Source: Glebionis coronaria
Taxonomy: Eukaryota > Streptophyta > Magnoliopsida > Asterales > Asteraceae
Assembly (NCBI GenBank): GCA_025667525.1
Contig: CM046877.1
Span: 26,502,737 to 26,566,736, forward strand
Direction: 5' to 3'
DNA: 64,000 nucleotides
Position 1 is the stretch's first letter. The number at the start of each line of letters is the position of its first letter. The notes below the pieces were generated by a model. It searched no databases and was not told the origin of the DNA. It saw only the letters and a list, made by a program, of their open reading frames with translations. The position numbers were made by a program, and so were the translations under genes. Shown piece by piece: positions 24,279 to 37,200 of the stretch.

Positions 24279-24758
24279 ATGGCTCACAGAAACAACCCCA
24301 CAATTGGATCCGTGCTTAATGTAATGACCCAGGAGCAACTAGATCACTTTTGTACCAATTATTTCATCCCTACCAACCTACACCCCTCACTTCCTGGCGC
24401 CGGAGACCTCATAACTGAGGCTCCGGAGGGTAAAATTGGCCTGTACACTCGCCTTTTCGATGCGGCCAACTACCGCATTCCATTCACCCGTTTCCTCATA
24501 GATCTATTAGGATATTATAATGTACATATTAGTCAGCTCCATTTTATAGGCGCGTGTAAGATAAGTCAATTCGAGATTATGTGCCGTGCTAGAAGAATCC
24601 CCCCAACCGTAGAACTATTCCGGCTTTTTTACACCCCCAGCATAGTAAATGGTTGGTTATCCTTTAAGAAACGATCCCCCAACAGCCCCCAGTCTCATAA
24701 TAAGCCAATGGATTCGCTGAAAACTGGTATGACCACTACTTTTTCATTGACGCAATAG
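24279..24758 (+). pseudogene. Tat antisense ORF, exon 1: gypsy-type transposon domain (PF04195-like)
   Basis: The N-terminal 150 residues carry the pattern of the 'putative gypsy type transposon' domain: an ELD-type helix, then LHPSLPGAGD, EGKIGLYTR, then a segment ending FLIDLLGYYNVHISQLH, and a final GWLSF(K)KR block. The frame is then lost near 24720 by what looks like a 1-nt deletion; the next frame continues with a WYDHYFFIDA-type block to about 24849 before stops. This protein family has no proven biochemical role. It is antisense to gag-pol with its own TATA box and is continued by the exons at 24901-25695, 25777-27075 and 35027-35136. Confidence 0.75.
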
Positions 24759-24900
24759 TATGGCCGGCTGATTATGCCTTTAAACATAGGTATCCCACGA
24801 CCCCCTACCGCACGCTAGTACATATAACCCTCGACACTCCCAAGAAATAGATCTGAATAGGACCGGGTTCCATAGAAACCTCCCCGAATCATTTCTATGT

Positions 24901-25695
24901 TTGCTAGGGATTAGCCGCAACTATTTCGGCCCGTCCAACAAATATCCTGTATTTTGGAGAAGACAGGGTGAAGGTAGGTTAGCATCCGTACATAAAAAAA
25001 GCTCATTCAATTACTTTGTAATGGCTAACATATTTTGTTATTGTATGGCAGAAATGAACTTCTTTGGACTTCTACGCCAAGGCGACCCAAAGCTCGTACC
25101 AGAGGGCTCCCGTCCCCTCCGTGAGAACGAACTACCCCTTCTTGAGCATACCCGAAACGTGACGGTTACTCTTGAGGCCGTGCCGGATCCCCACTCGGAC
25201 GAGGAAGAAACAACTTTAATGAGGACTCCCGTTGACTTCAGCAACGAGGACGGTGATAACAGGATGCTCGAAGGAGGAGCCGGGCCCTCCTCACCGCCTA
25301 AGACTGCCACTCCCGCACATGGGGAAGAGCAGGGAGACAACATTGACTTGACCACCTCCAGCCTTCGCCATATGTTGGGCGATGATGAGGAAGAGGTACA
25401 ACAAATCAATGAAGAGGAAGAGAAGGAAGCTGAAAAGGAAGCTGAGGAGGAGGTCGAAGAAGCAACAACTCAGCCCGTCGCTAAGCGTACCCGCAGAAAA
25501 AACAAACGGGTAAGAAAAGCTGCTCCGGCCGAGATTGGCGAACACAACGCCCCTCCCAAGAAACTTCGAGAAGACCACCCCTTATACCAATCTGTTGGGA
25601 GCACCACCCAGGCTTCCGAGACGATCCGGGCCGCACATGTCGATCCAGTTACTCAGATTCCCTCAACCACATCCGAATTAGCAGAGAATAACATG
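24901..25695 (+). pseudogene. Tat antisense ORF, continuation: acidic/basic low-complexity region
   Basis: A 265-codon frame. Residues about 50-85 (FFGLLRQGDPKLVPEGSRPL and onward) are the conserved end of the gypsy-type transposon domain. A long Glu-rich acidic stretch with DDEEE...EEEEKEAEKEAEEE follows, then a very basic KRTRRKNKR patch (possible nuclear localisation signal). A GTAAG at 25696 is a plausible splice donor; the next exon begins after an AG near 25776. The N-terminal 40 residues look out of frame relative to the family. Confidence 0.65.
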
Positions 25696-25776
25696 TAAGA
25701 CGTAATCTTGATACGTAAGAACGACAAATTCCCTTTAAGTAATACTTAATATGTATCCAAATGCTTGTTTTGCAAG

Positions 25777-26352
25777 GATGAACAAACTGGTGTCGCGCCT
25801 CCACCTGACGCCCAAATGGAGAAGGGAAAAGAAAAGGAAGTGGAGAGAAACCCCATGCCTCACACGGCCGCCACGAAATCCGGACCCGTTTTTGAAGAAG
25901 GTACCCCCACGGCCTCCCAAGACCTCCCAACGTCCGGCCCCCCTCAATCGTTCAACCCTATTTGGAATATCACCACTGCATCACGAATGAGGGAAGCCGA
26001 GGAATGCCGAGAGTACCTCAATAACTGCATACCACCAGGCTTGGTGCGAGAAGTGAATGCGCTAAGCCATGCGGACCTGGCGGACGAGTACAACGGCGCC
26101 TTGGTGCATCAAATGGCAATGGGCACCTCAATGAGAGTGAGATTCGAAGCCGCGCTTGGGCACGTGGAGTCCCTTAAGAGGAAGGTTAGACGAAGGGAGA
26201 GAATGATCGAGGAGAATGAAGCTCAATTTGCAGCCCTCCAGTCCCAACTTGCTAGTGCCGAGGCGACCGTGAAGGAGCAATCAGCCCGTGCGAATGATTA
26301 TGACCAACAAGTGGCCGATCTCGAGTCAAAACTAGATGCCACAACAACCAAG
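25777..26352 (+). pseudogene. Tat antisense ORF, next exon: coiled coil
   Basis: The open frame starts at 25765 and the exon probably begins near 25777. It runs from a Pro-rich start into an Arg/Glu-rich helical region (about 26130-26352) with heptad-like coiled-coil character. It ends at a clean intron: donor GTACAT at 26353, acceptor AG at 26418-26419 (67 bp), and the reading frame is preserved across it. Confidence 0.65.
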
Positions 26353-26419
26353 GTACATATCCGTGCCGCACCACCCTTTATTTTACAATAAATATAATCT
26401 AACAATTAATCTCATATAG

Positions 26420-27075
26420 GTAACCGCGGCGGAGGCGTCTGCCAAGTCCTCCTCCAGCCAGGTATCCGTGCTTACCAAAAAACTAGAAGACGCTCAGATG
26501 ACAATCCAGAGCATGGAGAAGGCACAAGAAGAGCTTGCTGATGAGAGGGTTATTACCAAGGAACTAAAGGAGGCGTCTGCCTAAAAAGATGTGATTATCG
26601 ATGCCCTCACCGCCGAACGCGACGACATGCTATGCCCCCAACTACTAGCATCCATTTCCGACCGCAGGTGGATGGTGGGACATGGGGCACGTTTGGCCGT
26701 CACCAAGGTACTAGAGGCCCCCGAATTTGTGCAACAGTTTGCAAGCCTTGTGTCCGATGGTATTGACCACGGCCGTCATGAAGGAATGGTCCATGCCGTA
26801 GAGCTGATCAAGAAAAAGGAGAACTTCACTAGACATGCTTTCTTTAACCCTGAAGCTGCTAACAAGATGACTGCTTCCATGGCCGTGATGCGAGATCTTC
26901 ATTATCCCTTCTTGGCTGAGCTGGAAGCCACAAAAGATGCATCAAACATGGAAATCATGGAAAAGCTTAGTCTTGGTGCGTTCTCCCAAGATGAGGGTCA
27001 TTCCCGTGCTTCCTTCACTCCATCACCCAGCCACCTAATGCTCCCTATCTATGAGGACGTAACCAGGATCGTGCT
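26420..27075 (+). pseudogene. Tat antisense ORF, last large exon, split by the LARD insertion
   Basis: The coiled coil continues, then one TAA (26582-26584, one C-to-T step from CAA), then a helical domain (LLASISDRRWMVGHGARLAV ... DGIDHGRHEGM) typical of the C-terminal part of these antisense proteins. It is cut at 27075 by the non-autonomous LTR element, with GTGCT duplicated. The frame resumes at 35027 when that element and one TSD are discounted. Confidence 0.7.
27071..27075. repeat. Target-site duplication, left (LARD)
   Basis: GTGCT, repeated at 35022-35026. Confidence 0.88.
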
Positions 27076-29836
27076 TGTAACACCCCCAATTTCACAAGGC
27101 AGCGGAATATCAACATTGGGCGTTACTTCATAGCACATCACACACAGTCATAGAAAACGACCTCAAAAGAGATGTTTTATAAAATAAACCATTCGATAAT
27201 TTTATTAAATCGGATTTAACTAAAAAAATAGGTCCCACCAATTTATACAAACTTTAAGAAAGAAAAAAAAATAAAGATTTGTCAAATGTATCGAATGGAA
27301 ATTGTTTATTTTGCCTTTACTTTATCCCGCGCGGCTCCATGCTCCAGCTGCTCTTAAACCTACACACCTGAGAATACATGCTAACATGTCAACACAACGG
27401 TTGAGTGAATTCATAGGTTTTTAATAAACAATAATGGGTTTTTAAATAAACCATAAAGCTTTTGAACACAAGAATCTCATCCATTGGCGATATTGCAACA
27501 CATACAATACCTATATTCCACACTATTACGCTAAGCTCATGACACCGATGCCTTAATCAATAAATTTGCCCTAGTCAGGTATCTTGCCAAATACCCCATA
27601 CTTCACGTACAACACACCCAGCTGAGCCTCCAACTCACAGGTGCGACCTGCCTGGGTGGGGGTCATCATTCCCAATGGATCCATTCGTCTGTACGAGCGC
27701 CTACCTATCATAGGTAGTTAACGGTTCATGATTTATAGGGACTTTTCAGTGGCAATAAGCAACTTAGCCTTACTAATAGTGGCTCATTACCTATACAATC
27801 AACGCTTGTGTTCATTTTCCAAGAGCATTAAACAAACGTCTTTACGTTTATTTACAACAGCTTGTATCCGTTCAAGCATATATTCAAACAACGAATGTTT
27901 ATTCACAAACATGTATATAGTCTCATATGATTATTTACCAAGAGCATGTATTCCCCCCTCGCGGGTTTATAAAAACATATAAAGCAGTAAAAGCGAGGCT
28001 ATGAACTCACCTTAGCGATAACGATATCAAGGATACTGATCAAAGTATAGTGATGGTACTGAATTGATGAAATAGGGTAAGATGGGAGGCCGCGAGCTTC
28101 TAACGGCGACCTAAAATAAAGATGGCGCGTCTTAAAGATATAAATGACAACAACTAAGAGAATAAGCGAGTTTTTTTAAAAGTTTCCTTAAAACATAGTT
28201 CGGCCTAGTTTTGAAAGGCTTAAAATGAGCAAGGGCTAAAAGTGTTTCTTTTAAACTTTCTATATTTATTTTAATTTTGCTTTGAAAATCAGGGATCAAA
28301 ATGTAAATATGCAATTCATTTGCATGAAAATGACGTGAAACCTTAATTCTTCATTCTTAAATCGTAATATTACTAGCCTATTTGCATTCTTATTATGAAA
28401 ACATCAAGACATGCTTGTTCGTGTATTCAATTAGAACAAGACAATAATTACTAGCTCGTAATCTGATTTGATCAAAAGAGTACCTTAACTCCACGTGAAA
28501 TAGAGCCATCAGTAGTCGCGATGCACGAGGTACCAAATCGAAAAGGAATACTAACAACGATTTATATGCTCGAAAGTCGAACCAAAACACGAACTCCAAC
28601 TGGCGCATATCGAACAACTAAGAAACCAAGATCAAACTATACCAACTTGAATAAAGGTCGTGATATGAATCCCGAACCAAAGTTCTAATCTGCTCTCTAT
28701 CGGCATAATAAGATGTCATGTCGTGAGATGCTTCCCTTCGATGCACCTTCACCAAGACCGTCCAGTATGAAAACATCTCTCTTTCGATGGATAGCAGCGC
28801 ATGGACATGGTTGTGAGATGTCTTCCAAGGTGTTATTAAACTTTCCTTGTACACTATATGAATTGTAGTGTTTGTAGCAAATATGAACGTTAGCATCCAT
28901 GTGAATGCAAACGCAAACGCAAACGCAAACGTAACACTCTTTTGCAGCTATCAACGCTTGGTTTGAAAAAAAACTCTTCATATACATGTGCCGTTGATAC
29001 ACATGTTCAATAACATATTTTCTTTCATTCTAATTAATGATAAGTTTATAAGATAGACTTTTGAGTATATATGATTTTCATATAGACCCCAATCCCATGT
29101 GGGGAGTAGCTGCGTGCCATGGTTAGGATCAGTCATGGCCACGCATGTAAGCAAAATCTTGACAGTTGCATTTATATGATATTTGGAAACTAAATAAAGA
29201 TTTTGAATAAAATAAAATCTACATGTGATGTTACATGTTGACGTCAATATGGAAGTGATTTAGCAAAAGTTGCTCCATTTTCAATATGTTAACGTAAGAT
29301 TAGATAAAAGCAAATGATGGCTTATTATTTTGCTAAAATTTAGAATAAGTGGGTATTATCGAATACCGATATTTTGAAAGTTGCGCGATTTGAAAGTTAT
29401 ACATTGAACACGAAAAATAAACGCTCAATATGAAATAAAACATAGACATTCGGAGAACATTTATATTTTGATAAATAAATAGGGGCTTATAATTTAGTAA
29501 ACGTTAATGCGTCGAACAAACGAATGACGCCTAAAGGTTTAACAAATTTATGAATAATGCTCGTAAAACGAGAAATTAAAACGACGACAATAGAAAATAT
29601 TTCTATGTCATAATGAAAATGTTCACGGTCGATGACGAACATAAACTTTGTCGATAAATAATAAATGACACATATTCGATATGTTAAAGCCTTAAACTTG
29701 TCGGTTAGCCGATCAATCAATATTATTCATTGAATGAACATGACAAATGAAAGTCGGGTAATAAATATTGGTTCGAATAATAGAATTAGTATTAGAACTC
29801 GGCCTACATGTTGATTTTAAAGTTCGGGTTACTACA
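27076..29836 (-). repeat. 3' LTR of the LARD
   Basis: TGTAACACCCCCAATTTC (left) to CGGGTTACTACA (right). It contains a (gcaaac)n hexamer run at about 28911-28935. The small frames inside are mirrored exactly in the other LTR and show no domain; I treat them as non-coding. Confidence 0.92.
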
Positions 29837-29853
29837 TTATCTACCCCTTTAGG
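29837..29853 (-). promoter_or_regulatory. Polypurine tract of the LARD
   Basis: Minus strand: cctaaaggggtagataa, directly before the 3' LTR. Confidence 0.75.
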
Positions 29854-32244
29854 AAGCGATGTCCCAGCGCTTAATTCTTCTCAATAATCTTCGGTTAAAG
29901 GGCGAAGAGTTGAGAAATTGACAAGTCATCTCCGAAATTTCCAATGAAGGTTGGATGAACAAATGTTAAAGCAATGAGTAAACATAACGGGCATAAAAAT
30001 GAACAGTTTGATTGTAGTTTCAATCCTTATAAGGAAAGATGAATACATAACTCGAACGGAAAGCCACGGAAGCGAAAAATTAACATGTCGTCAATTTTTG
30101 AAAGTGCTTCAAGGTACATTACCACTAGCTTATTAAACTTGCGGCAGTCGATATAAGTTCGAAAAATTCTAAATGACAAGTGATGAGTCGAAAGAAGTCG
30201 GCGCATTTAAAATATTTTCAATGAGATAATCAATTCAAAAGATCGTTGATCACATCGACCAAATCAAAATAGATATCGTCCAAGGGTCTCATAAAAAAAG
30301 TTTCTTCAGAGAATCGCATGAATCGCACAGACTTCCATAGAAACGTTAAAAAATAATCAAGACAAGGTAATTAGTACTAGTCATACAAATTCACCTAATA
30401 GCATGCTCTCGAACATGCAAACCTATTTCGTCAAAAGTGAATTCATCGACACGAAAATCGTTCGGAGTATACATTACTCGATCTGAGGAACTATGATTCA
30501 AATCAAATATAAAAGCCATCATTAGGCACATATAATCACATTACGACATGCTTGAAAAATAGAGAAGCTATGCCAAATCAAATAAATTCAATCAAGTTAA
30601 ATCATGCTTGCTTAGTAGCCAAGCCATGATAAATAAGAATATTTGATAGGATTTCCAAATAAGTCCAGTCAAAGGAAAGTTTGCAAGTTAAAGGATGTTC
30701 ACGGGCCTGATAGCCATGGATGCATATCCAGAAATATTTTCTCGTTACGTTTGAAAAATTCTTCGATGAACCATCCATAATAACAAGAAAGAATCTCAAG
30801 ATCTTTTCATTCACGATGAGTTGTGTTGATAAATTCATCCTCAGTAAATCAACAAGTACACGCATAAATCCTGGTGACGCTTAAACAAGTCGCACATTCT
30901 TGGAACAGTCAACGGTTCTTAACGATTAGCTTATAAAGCTCGCGATCATCAAGACACATTAGAAATGGTCCATCGAAATAAATCGTAACTCGAGAGAAGT
31001 CCAATGGGTTACTCATACATAGATGATAATAGACGATCATCATAATGACGACGACACTCAACGATTCACACCAATGAAACACGATTCGAAGAAGACGTAC
31101 GCACACTAAATATCCACAAATCGAGCCAGACATACTTGAGCCCACTCATTTATAACTCCTTGTCTACATCAAAAGGCGTCCCAATCCATGTAAACAAGAA
31201 TTCATAAATTTATGGTTCGGGAACTTATAACTTTCTTGTTCAAATAAAAAGGCGTCCCAATTTATTTCAACAAGATGATTATAAGTCATCCTACTCAGGT
31301 AATACCGTCACATAACACGATATCATAACCAAATTAAATGCCAAGAAAAGTATAGGGTGTCAAACTTACTCCATGATTTCTGTATTCAAACGTCACATAC
31401 CATTTGAATAAAGAAACCATAAACAATCTAAGGTCTAGTGGTTTAAAACTTTCTTATTCAAATGTCCCAATCCATTTTAATAAGAGAACCTTAAACAACA
31501 CATAGTTGGGTGATTTAAGATCTCTATATTTAAATGTCCCATTCCATTTAAATACAAGGTATTAAGTTGCTCAACTAATGACTACTATGAGCATATCTTT
31601 GTTGTACTCAAATTATATATAGTTGCTTTGGGTATATATATATATTTTAGGTCCAACACAGGCATCCTCCTTTTCGCCAATAAAACGTAATCATACACAA
31701 CCAAATTAAATGTTACATTACATAGAAGATGTCTCCTCGAAGAAATGATTCTTTAAAATCATAAAGTCTAGCAGGAATACGAATAACACAATAATCAATT
31801 ACGTTTCAAAAGGAGATGTCCTAAAATGGCACACCACGATGAGTTAACAATAATCGAGCTTAGATTTGTCGATATATATGATATATTCCGAACAATATAT
31901 ATGTAAACAAAGTATCAAACGAGTTTCATACTCATATACGGATAATAAATTAATAATCGAGAAAAGTGATTGGCGGCGAGGCCAAACACTCTATAAAACC
32001 GTATCATAAAATGTACGATAATCATGCAAGGACCATTGCTTCATGCGCAATGCCCTTAAATACCATAGTATATACATTCATATACATACAACCATTTCTA
32101 CATACACACGAGATCACATTATCACAACCAAGCATTGGTTTTTAGGAGTCATGAGCGCGCAGATACTTTGTAAGGCAATCAAACAGTTTTACGAAAGAGC
32201 AGTTATAGTCTAGGTTTTAAAAATGACCTAGTTCGCTATAACTA
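29854..32244 (-). other. Non-coding interior of the LARD
   Basis: No frame above 87 codons and no retroelement motif on either strand. 31180-31560 has four decayed copies of a segment around 'gtcccaatccat...aacaagaa', an imperfect repeat array. Confidence 0.7.
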
Positions 32245-32258
32245 GTGCTCTGATACCA
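32245..32258 (-). promoter_or_regulatory. Primer binding site of the LARD
   Basis: The minus strand reads TGGTATCAGAGCAC, complementary to the initiator tRNA-Met 3' end, three bases from the 5' LTR. Confidence 0.9.
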
Positions 32259-32261
32259 ATC

Positions 32262-35021
32262 TGTAACACCCCCAATTTCACAAGGCAGCGGAATATCAAC
32301 ATTGGGCGTTACTTCATAGCACATCACACACAGTCATAGAAAACGACCTCAAAAGAGATGTTTTATAAAATAAACCATTCGATAATTTTATTAAATCGGA
32401 TTTAACTAAAAAATAGGTCCCACCAATTTATACAAACTTTAAGAAAGAAAAAAAAATAAAGATTTGTCAAATGTATCGAATGGAAATTGTTTATTTTGCC
32501 TTTACTTTATCCCGCGCGGCTCCATGCTCCAGCTGCTCTTAAACCTACACACCTGAGAATACATGCTAACATGTCAACACAACGGTTGAGTGAATTCATA
32601 GGTTTTTAATAAACAATAATGGGTTTTTAAATAAACCATAAAGCTTTTGAACACAAGAATCTCATCCATTGGCGATATTGCAACACATACAATACCTATA
32701 TTCCACACTATTACGCTAAGCTCATGACACCGATGCCTTAATCAATAAATTTGCCCTAGTCAGGTATCTTGCCAAATACCCCATACTTCACGTACAACAC
32801 ACCCAGCTGAGCCTCCAACTCACAGGTGCGACCTGCCTGGGTGGGGGTCATCATTCCCAATGGATCCATTCGTCTGTACGAGCGCCTACCTATCATAGGT
32901 AGTTAACGGTTCATGATTTATAGGGACTTTTCAGTGGCAATAAGCAACTTAGCCTTACTAATAGTGGCTCATTACCTATACAATCAACGCTTGTGTTCAT
33001 TTTCCAAGAGCATTAAACAAACGTCTTTACGTTTATTTACAACAGCTTGTATCCGTTCAAGCATATATTCAAACAACGAATGTTTATTCACAAACATGTA
33101 TATAGTCTCATATGATTATTTACCAAGAGCATGTATTCCCCCCTCGCGGGTTTATAAAAACATATAAAGCAGTAAAAGCGAGGCTATGAACTCACCTTAG
33201 CGATAACGATATCAAGGATACTGATCAAAGTATAGTGATGGTACTGAATTGATGAAATAGGGTAAGATGGGAGGCCGCGAGCTTCTAACGGCGACCTAAA
33301 ATAAAGATGGCGCGTCTTAAAGATATAAATGACAACAACTAAGAGAATAAGCGAGTTTTTTTAAAAGTTTCCTTAAAACATAGTTCGGCCTAGTTTTGAA
33401 AGGCTTAAAATGAGCAAGGGCTAAAAGTGTTTCTTTTAAACTTTCTATATTTATTTTAATTTTGCTTTGAAAATCAGGGATCAAAATGTAAATATGCAAT
33501 TCATTTGCATGAAAATGACGTGAAACCTTAATTCTTCATTCTTAAATCGTAATATTACTAGCCTATTTGCATTCTTATTATGAAAACATCAAGACATGCT
33601 TGTTCGTGTATTCAATTAGAACAAGACAATAATTACTAGCTCGTAATCTGATTTGATCAAAAGAGTACCTTAACTCCACGTGAAATAGAGCCATCAGTAG
33701 TCGCGATGCACGAGGTACCAAATCGAAAAGGAATACTAACAACGATTTATATGCTCGAAAGTCGAACCAAAACACGAACTCCAACTGGCGCATATCGAAC
33801 AACTAAGAAACCAAGATCAAACTATACCAACTTGAATAAAGGTCGTGATATGAATCCCGAACCAAAGTTCTAATCTGCTCTCTATCGGCATAATAAGATG
33901 TCATGTCGTGAGATGCTTCCCTTCGATGCACCTTCACCAAGACCGTCCAGTATGAAAACATCTCTCTTTCGATGGATAGCAGCGCATGGACATGGTTGTG
34001 AGATGTCTTCCAAGGTGTTATTAAACTTTCCTTGTACACTATATGAATTGTAGTGTTTGTAGCAAATATGAACGTTAGCATCCATGTGAATGCAAACGCA
34101 AACGCAAACGCAAACGTAACACTCTTTTGCAGCTATCAACGCTTGGTTTGAAAAAAAACTCTTCATATACATGTGCCGTTGATACACATGTTCAATAACA
34201 TATTTTCTTTCATTCTAATTAATGATAAGTTTATAAGATAGACTTTTGAGTATATATGATTTTCATATAGACCCCAATCCCATGTGGGGAGTAGCTGCGT
34301 GCCATGGTTAGGATCAGTCATGGCCACGCATGTAAGCAAAATCTTGACAGTTGCATTTATATGATATTTGGAAACTAAATAAAGATTTTGAATAAAATAA
34401 AATCTACATGTGATGTTACATGTTGACGTCAATATGGAAGTGATTTAGCAAAAGTTGCTCCATTTTCAATATGTTAACGTAAGATTAGATAAAAGCAAAT
34501 GATGGCTTATTATTTTGCTAAAATTTAGAATAAGTGGGTATTATCGAATACCGATATTTTGAAAGTTGCGCGATTTGAAAGTTATACATTGAACACGAAA
34601 AATAAACGCTCAATATGAAATAAAACATAGACATTCGGAGAACATTTATATTTTGATAAATAAATAGGGGCTTATAATTTAGTAAACGTTAATGCGTCGA
34701 ACAAACGAATGACGCCTAAAGGTTTAACAAATTTATGAATAATGCTCGTAAAACGAGAAATTAAAACGACGACAATAGAAAATATTTCTATGTCATAATG
34801 AAAATGTTCACGGTCGATGACGAACATAAACTTTGTCGATAAATAATAAATGACACATATTCGATATGTTAAAGCCTTAAACTTGTCGGTTAGCCGATCA
34901 ATCAATATTATTCATTGAATGAACATGACAAATGAAAGTCGGGTAATAAATATTGGTTCGAATAATAGAATTAGTATTAGAACTCGGCCTACATGTTGAT
35001 TTTAAAGTTCGGGTTACTACA
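32262..35021 (-). repeat. 5' LTR of the LARD
   Basis: 2,760 bp, the near-identical partner of 27076-29836. Confidence 0.92.
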
Positions 35022-35026
35022 GTGCT

Positions 35027-35136
35027 CGATGAAGAACCCTTAAGCGGGGTGCTGGAGAGGAATGCGGCTCAAGCCTTGAAGCGGAAGGAACGTGGTGAGA
35101 GGTTGCCATGCTTGGCTGAGGAACAAGTGGAGATAG
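35027..35136 (+). pseudogene. Tat antisense ORF, part beyond the LARD
   Basis: Continues the frame of 26420-27075. It encodes a Glu/Arg-rich tail and ends at a GTAAG (35137) that could be a splice donor; reading through gives a stop at 35157-35159. Confidence 0.6.
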
Positions 35137-35159
35137 GTAAGTTTCTCCCCCCCATGTAG

Positions 35160-35904
35160 GGTGCTCCTACTGTATTATCCATTTCAGACAATTCTGGTTT
35201 GTAACTTTTGAATATTTGTAGTTTATATTCGTCCGTGCATGTACACGGCTAAGACATGTGTCCTTTATATGTAAATCCGTGATGACCACGGTCATTTTGT
35301 TATTTATTTTGAAACTTGTGTATTTTTTTTTGTTTGAACATGGTATGCCAATACTGCGTGACATGTCACGTCTTACACAAAAAAGAAAATACCTACAAGT
35401 CTATAATTTACTAGACATGCGACGTGCGTCTTTACTATGCGAAGCACTGTGTGAGTACGGCATATGAAACTTACCACAACGTCTTGTGAGTAAGGTGTCT
35501 AGTAAGGATACATGATCCGTGCCGCTGAGGTTGCATCCCTCTTACGCGGCAAGTTGAATTAGTAGGTTCACTTAATCCTCTTACCCCGCCTGGAGGCGTA
35601 TAGTACATGTACGGTGATTTGAATGAATGCTTATGAATGAAACATGACATATTATAATAACAATTAAAATTCATATGACTGACAAAAAATATAAAAAATG
35701 ATTTGCACGAAACAAGCCGTGGAGCTAGCTAGGCACCACGACATTTTATTAGAACGTTTACATTTTTTTGTTTGAACAAGAATGATAAGTCCTAAAAAAA
35801 CAAAAAAGGAACCTAAACAAAACATAAGAAGAAAAACAGATAGAACGCATGGTTCTTCATTAAAGCCACATATAGCGAAGCACCCATGCGGAAGCCGTAG
35901 CTTT
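35160..35904. other. Spacer between antisense ORF and pol in the Tat element
   Basis: No recognisable coding sequence. The two convergent coding units (antisense ORF from the left, pol from the right) end on either side, so their transcripts may overlap here. Confidence 0.5.
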
Positions 35905-37131
35905 CAAAGATAGCACCTTTTGAGATTGGAGATGTTCCACATGCGTTCCAGGTCGCGGCCATCCATGTCACGTAACTTGTACGCGCCTCGTCCCAAGGCT
36001 TCCGTGACTTCATACGGTCCTTCCCACTTAGGGCCCAGCTTTCATGTATTCTCCGCTCGACTTGCTTCGTTAGCACGGTATACATAATCTCCCGGTCGAA
36101 AAGAAACACCTTTAACCTTGGCGTCATAATAAGCCTTCATTTTAGCCTTGGACTTAGCCTCATTGATGGCCGCTATCTCCCTTTTTTCTTCCAACAGATC
36201 CAGGTTGATTCGTAGCTGCTCGTCGTTCGTAACGACATTAACCTCCGTCGTGCGGATGGTAGGCATTCCTATTTCTGTTGGTATAACAGCTTCAGTGCCG
36301 TGGGCCAATGCAAATGAAGTATCTCCGTTGGCTGTTTTGATCAAGGTCCTATGCGCCCATAGGACATGTGGTAACTCATCCACCCATTTGGCACTTCGTT
36401 CATCCAGGCGTGCCTTGATGCCATTTCCCAAGCTTCTATTTGCTCGTTCCACGAGGCCATTTGTCTGCGGATGCTTAACAGATGCGAAGCGCCGCTTGAT
36501 ATTCAATGATGCACACCTCCTTTAATGGATTGTCCGCGAACTGTTTACCGTTATCCGAGATGATTTCTCCTGGTAGGCCAAAACGGCACACAATATGCTT
36601 CCAAACAAACTTTTTAACTTGTTTGCCTGTGATGGATTTGACTGCCTTGGACTCTATCCATCGTGTGAAGTAGTCCATCGCGACAATCAAGAACTTAACT
36701 CCCCCCACAGCTACAGGAAATGGTCCTGCAATGTCGATTCCCCATTTATAGAATGGCCATGGGGACGTGATAGGTGTAAGCTCCTGCTGTGGGTGCCGTG
36801 GCACTGGTCTATGCACTTGGCAATCACTACACTTGCGAATCATGTCGCGCGCATCCCTGTGCATGGTAGGCCAGTAATACCCTGTCCGTAAGGCTCTAGC
36901 TACCACGGATCACGGACCTGCGTGCATGCCGCACAACCCTTCATGTATTTCACTAATTACATAGGTAGTCTGCCGTGGTCCAACACACCGCAACCATGGC
37001 TGCAAGAAAGAGTGCTTATAAAGAATACCTTCTCGGAGTTCGAAGTGTTGTGACTTCCTTCTTATGCGCCGTGCTGCTTTTTCCTCGTCCGGAAGGGTCT
37101 CACTAGTCAAATAGTTGATGATCGGGGTCAT
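35905..37131 (-). pseudogene. Tat integrase region
   Basis: The minus strand reads, in order, an HHCC-type zinc-binding region (H..LCGMH then about 30 residues then C..C, CSDCQ), the DDE core with the first Asp in WGIDIAGPFP, the second in GEIISDNGKQF, and the Glu region in QTNGLVERANRSL, then a C-terminal KLGPKWEGPYEV block. Breaks: TGA at 36907-36909 (one step from CGA), a frameshift between the second Asp block and the Glu block (about 36475-36506), and another near 36042. Integrates the element's cDNA in intact relatives; not functional here. Confidence 0.88.
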
Positions 37132-37200
37132 CCATGTAGGTCCATCCTCCTCAACTATAGTAGCGACCTCCCCTTCTGTTATAGATTTCTCCTTGAGTAT

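Larger units (their letters stand above)
27076..35021 (-). mobile_element. Large non-autonomous LTR retrotransposon (LARD), very young
   Basis: Two LTRs of 2,761 and 2,760 bp flank a 2.4-kb interior with no gag or pol. The minus-strand PBS (32245-32258) and PPT (29837-29853) give the orientation. In every stretch I compared the LTRs are identical except for one A-run length (7 versus 6 A at 27220 / 32406). This marks the most recent LTR insertion of the nest. It must depend on proteins made by another element; which one is not visible here. Confidence 0.93.

Noticed and set aside
27728..34905. Several 60-101-codon frames duplicated in both LARD LTRs
   Set aside because: They are duplicated only because the LTRs are near-identical. 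They show no domain and lie on both strands and in overlapping frames.
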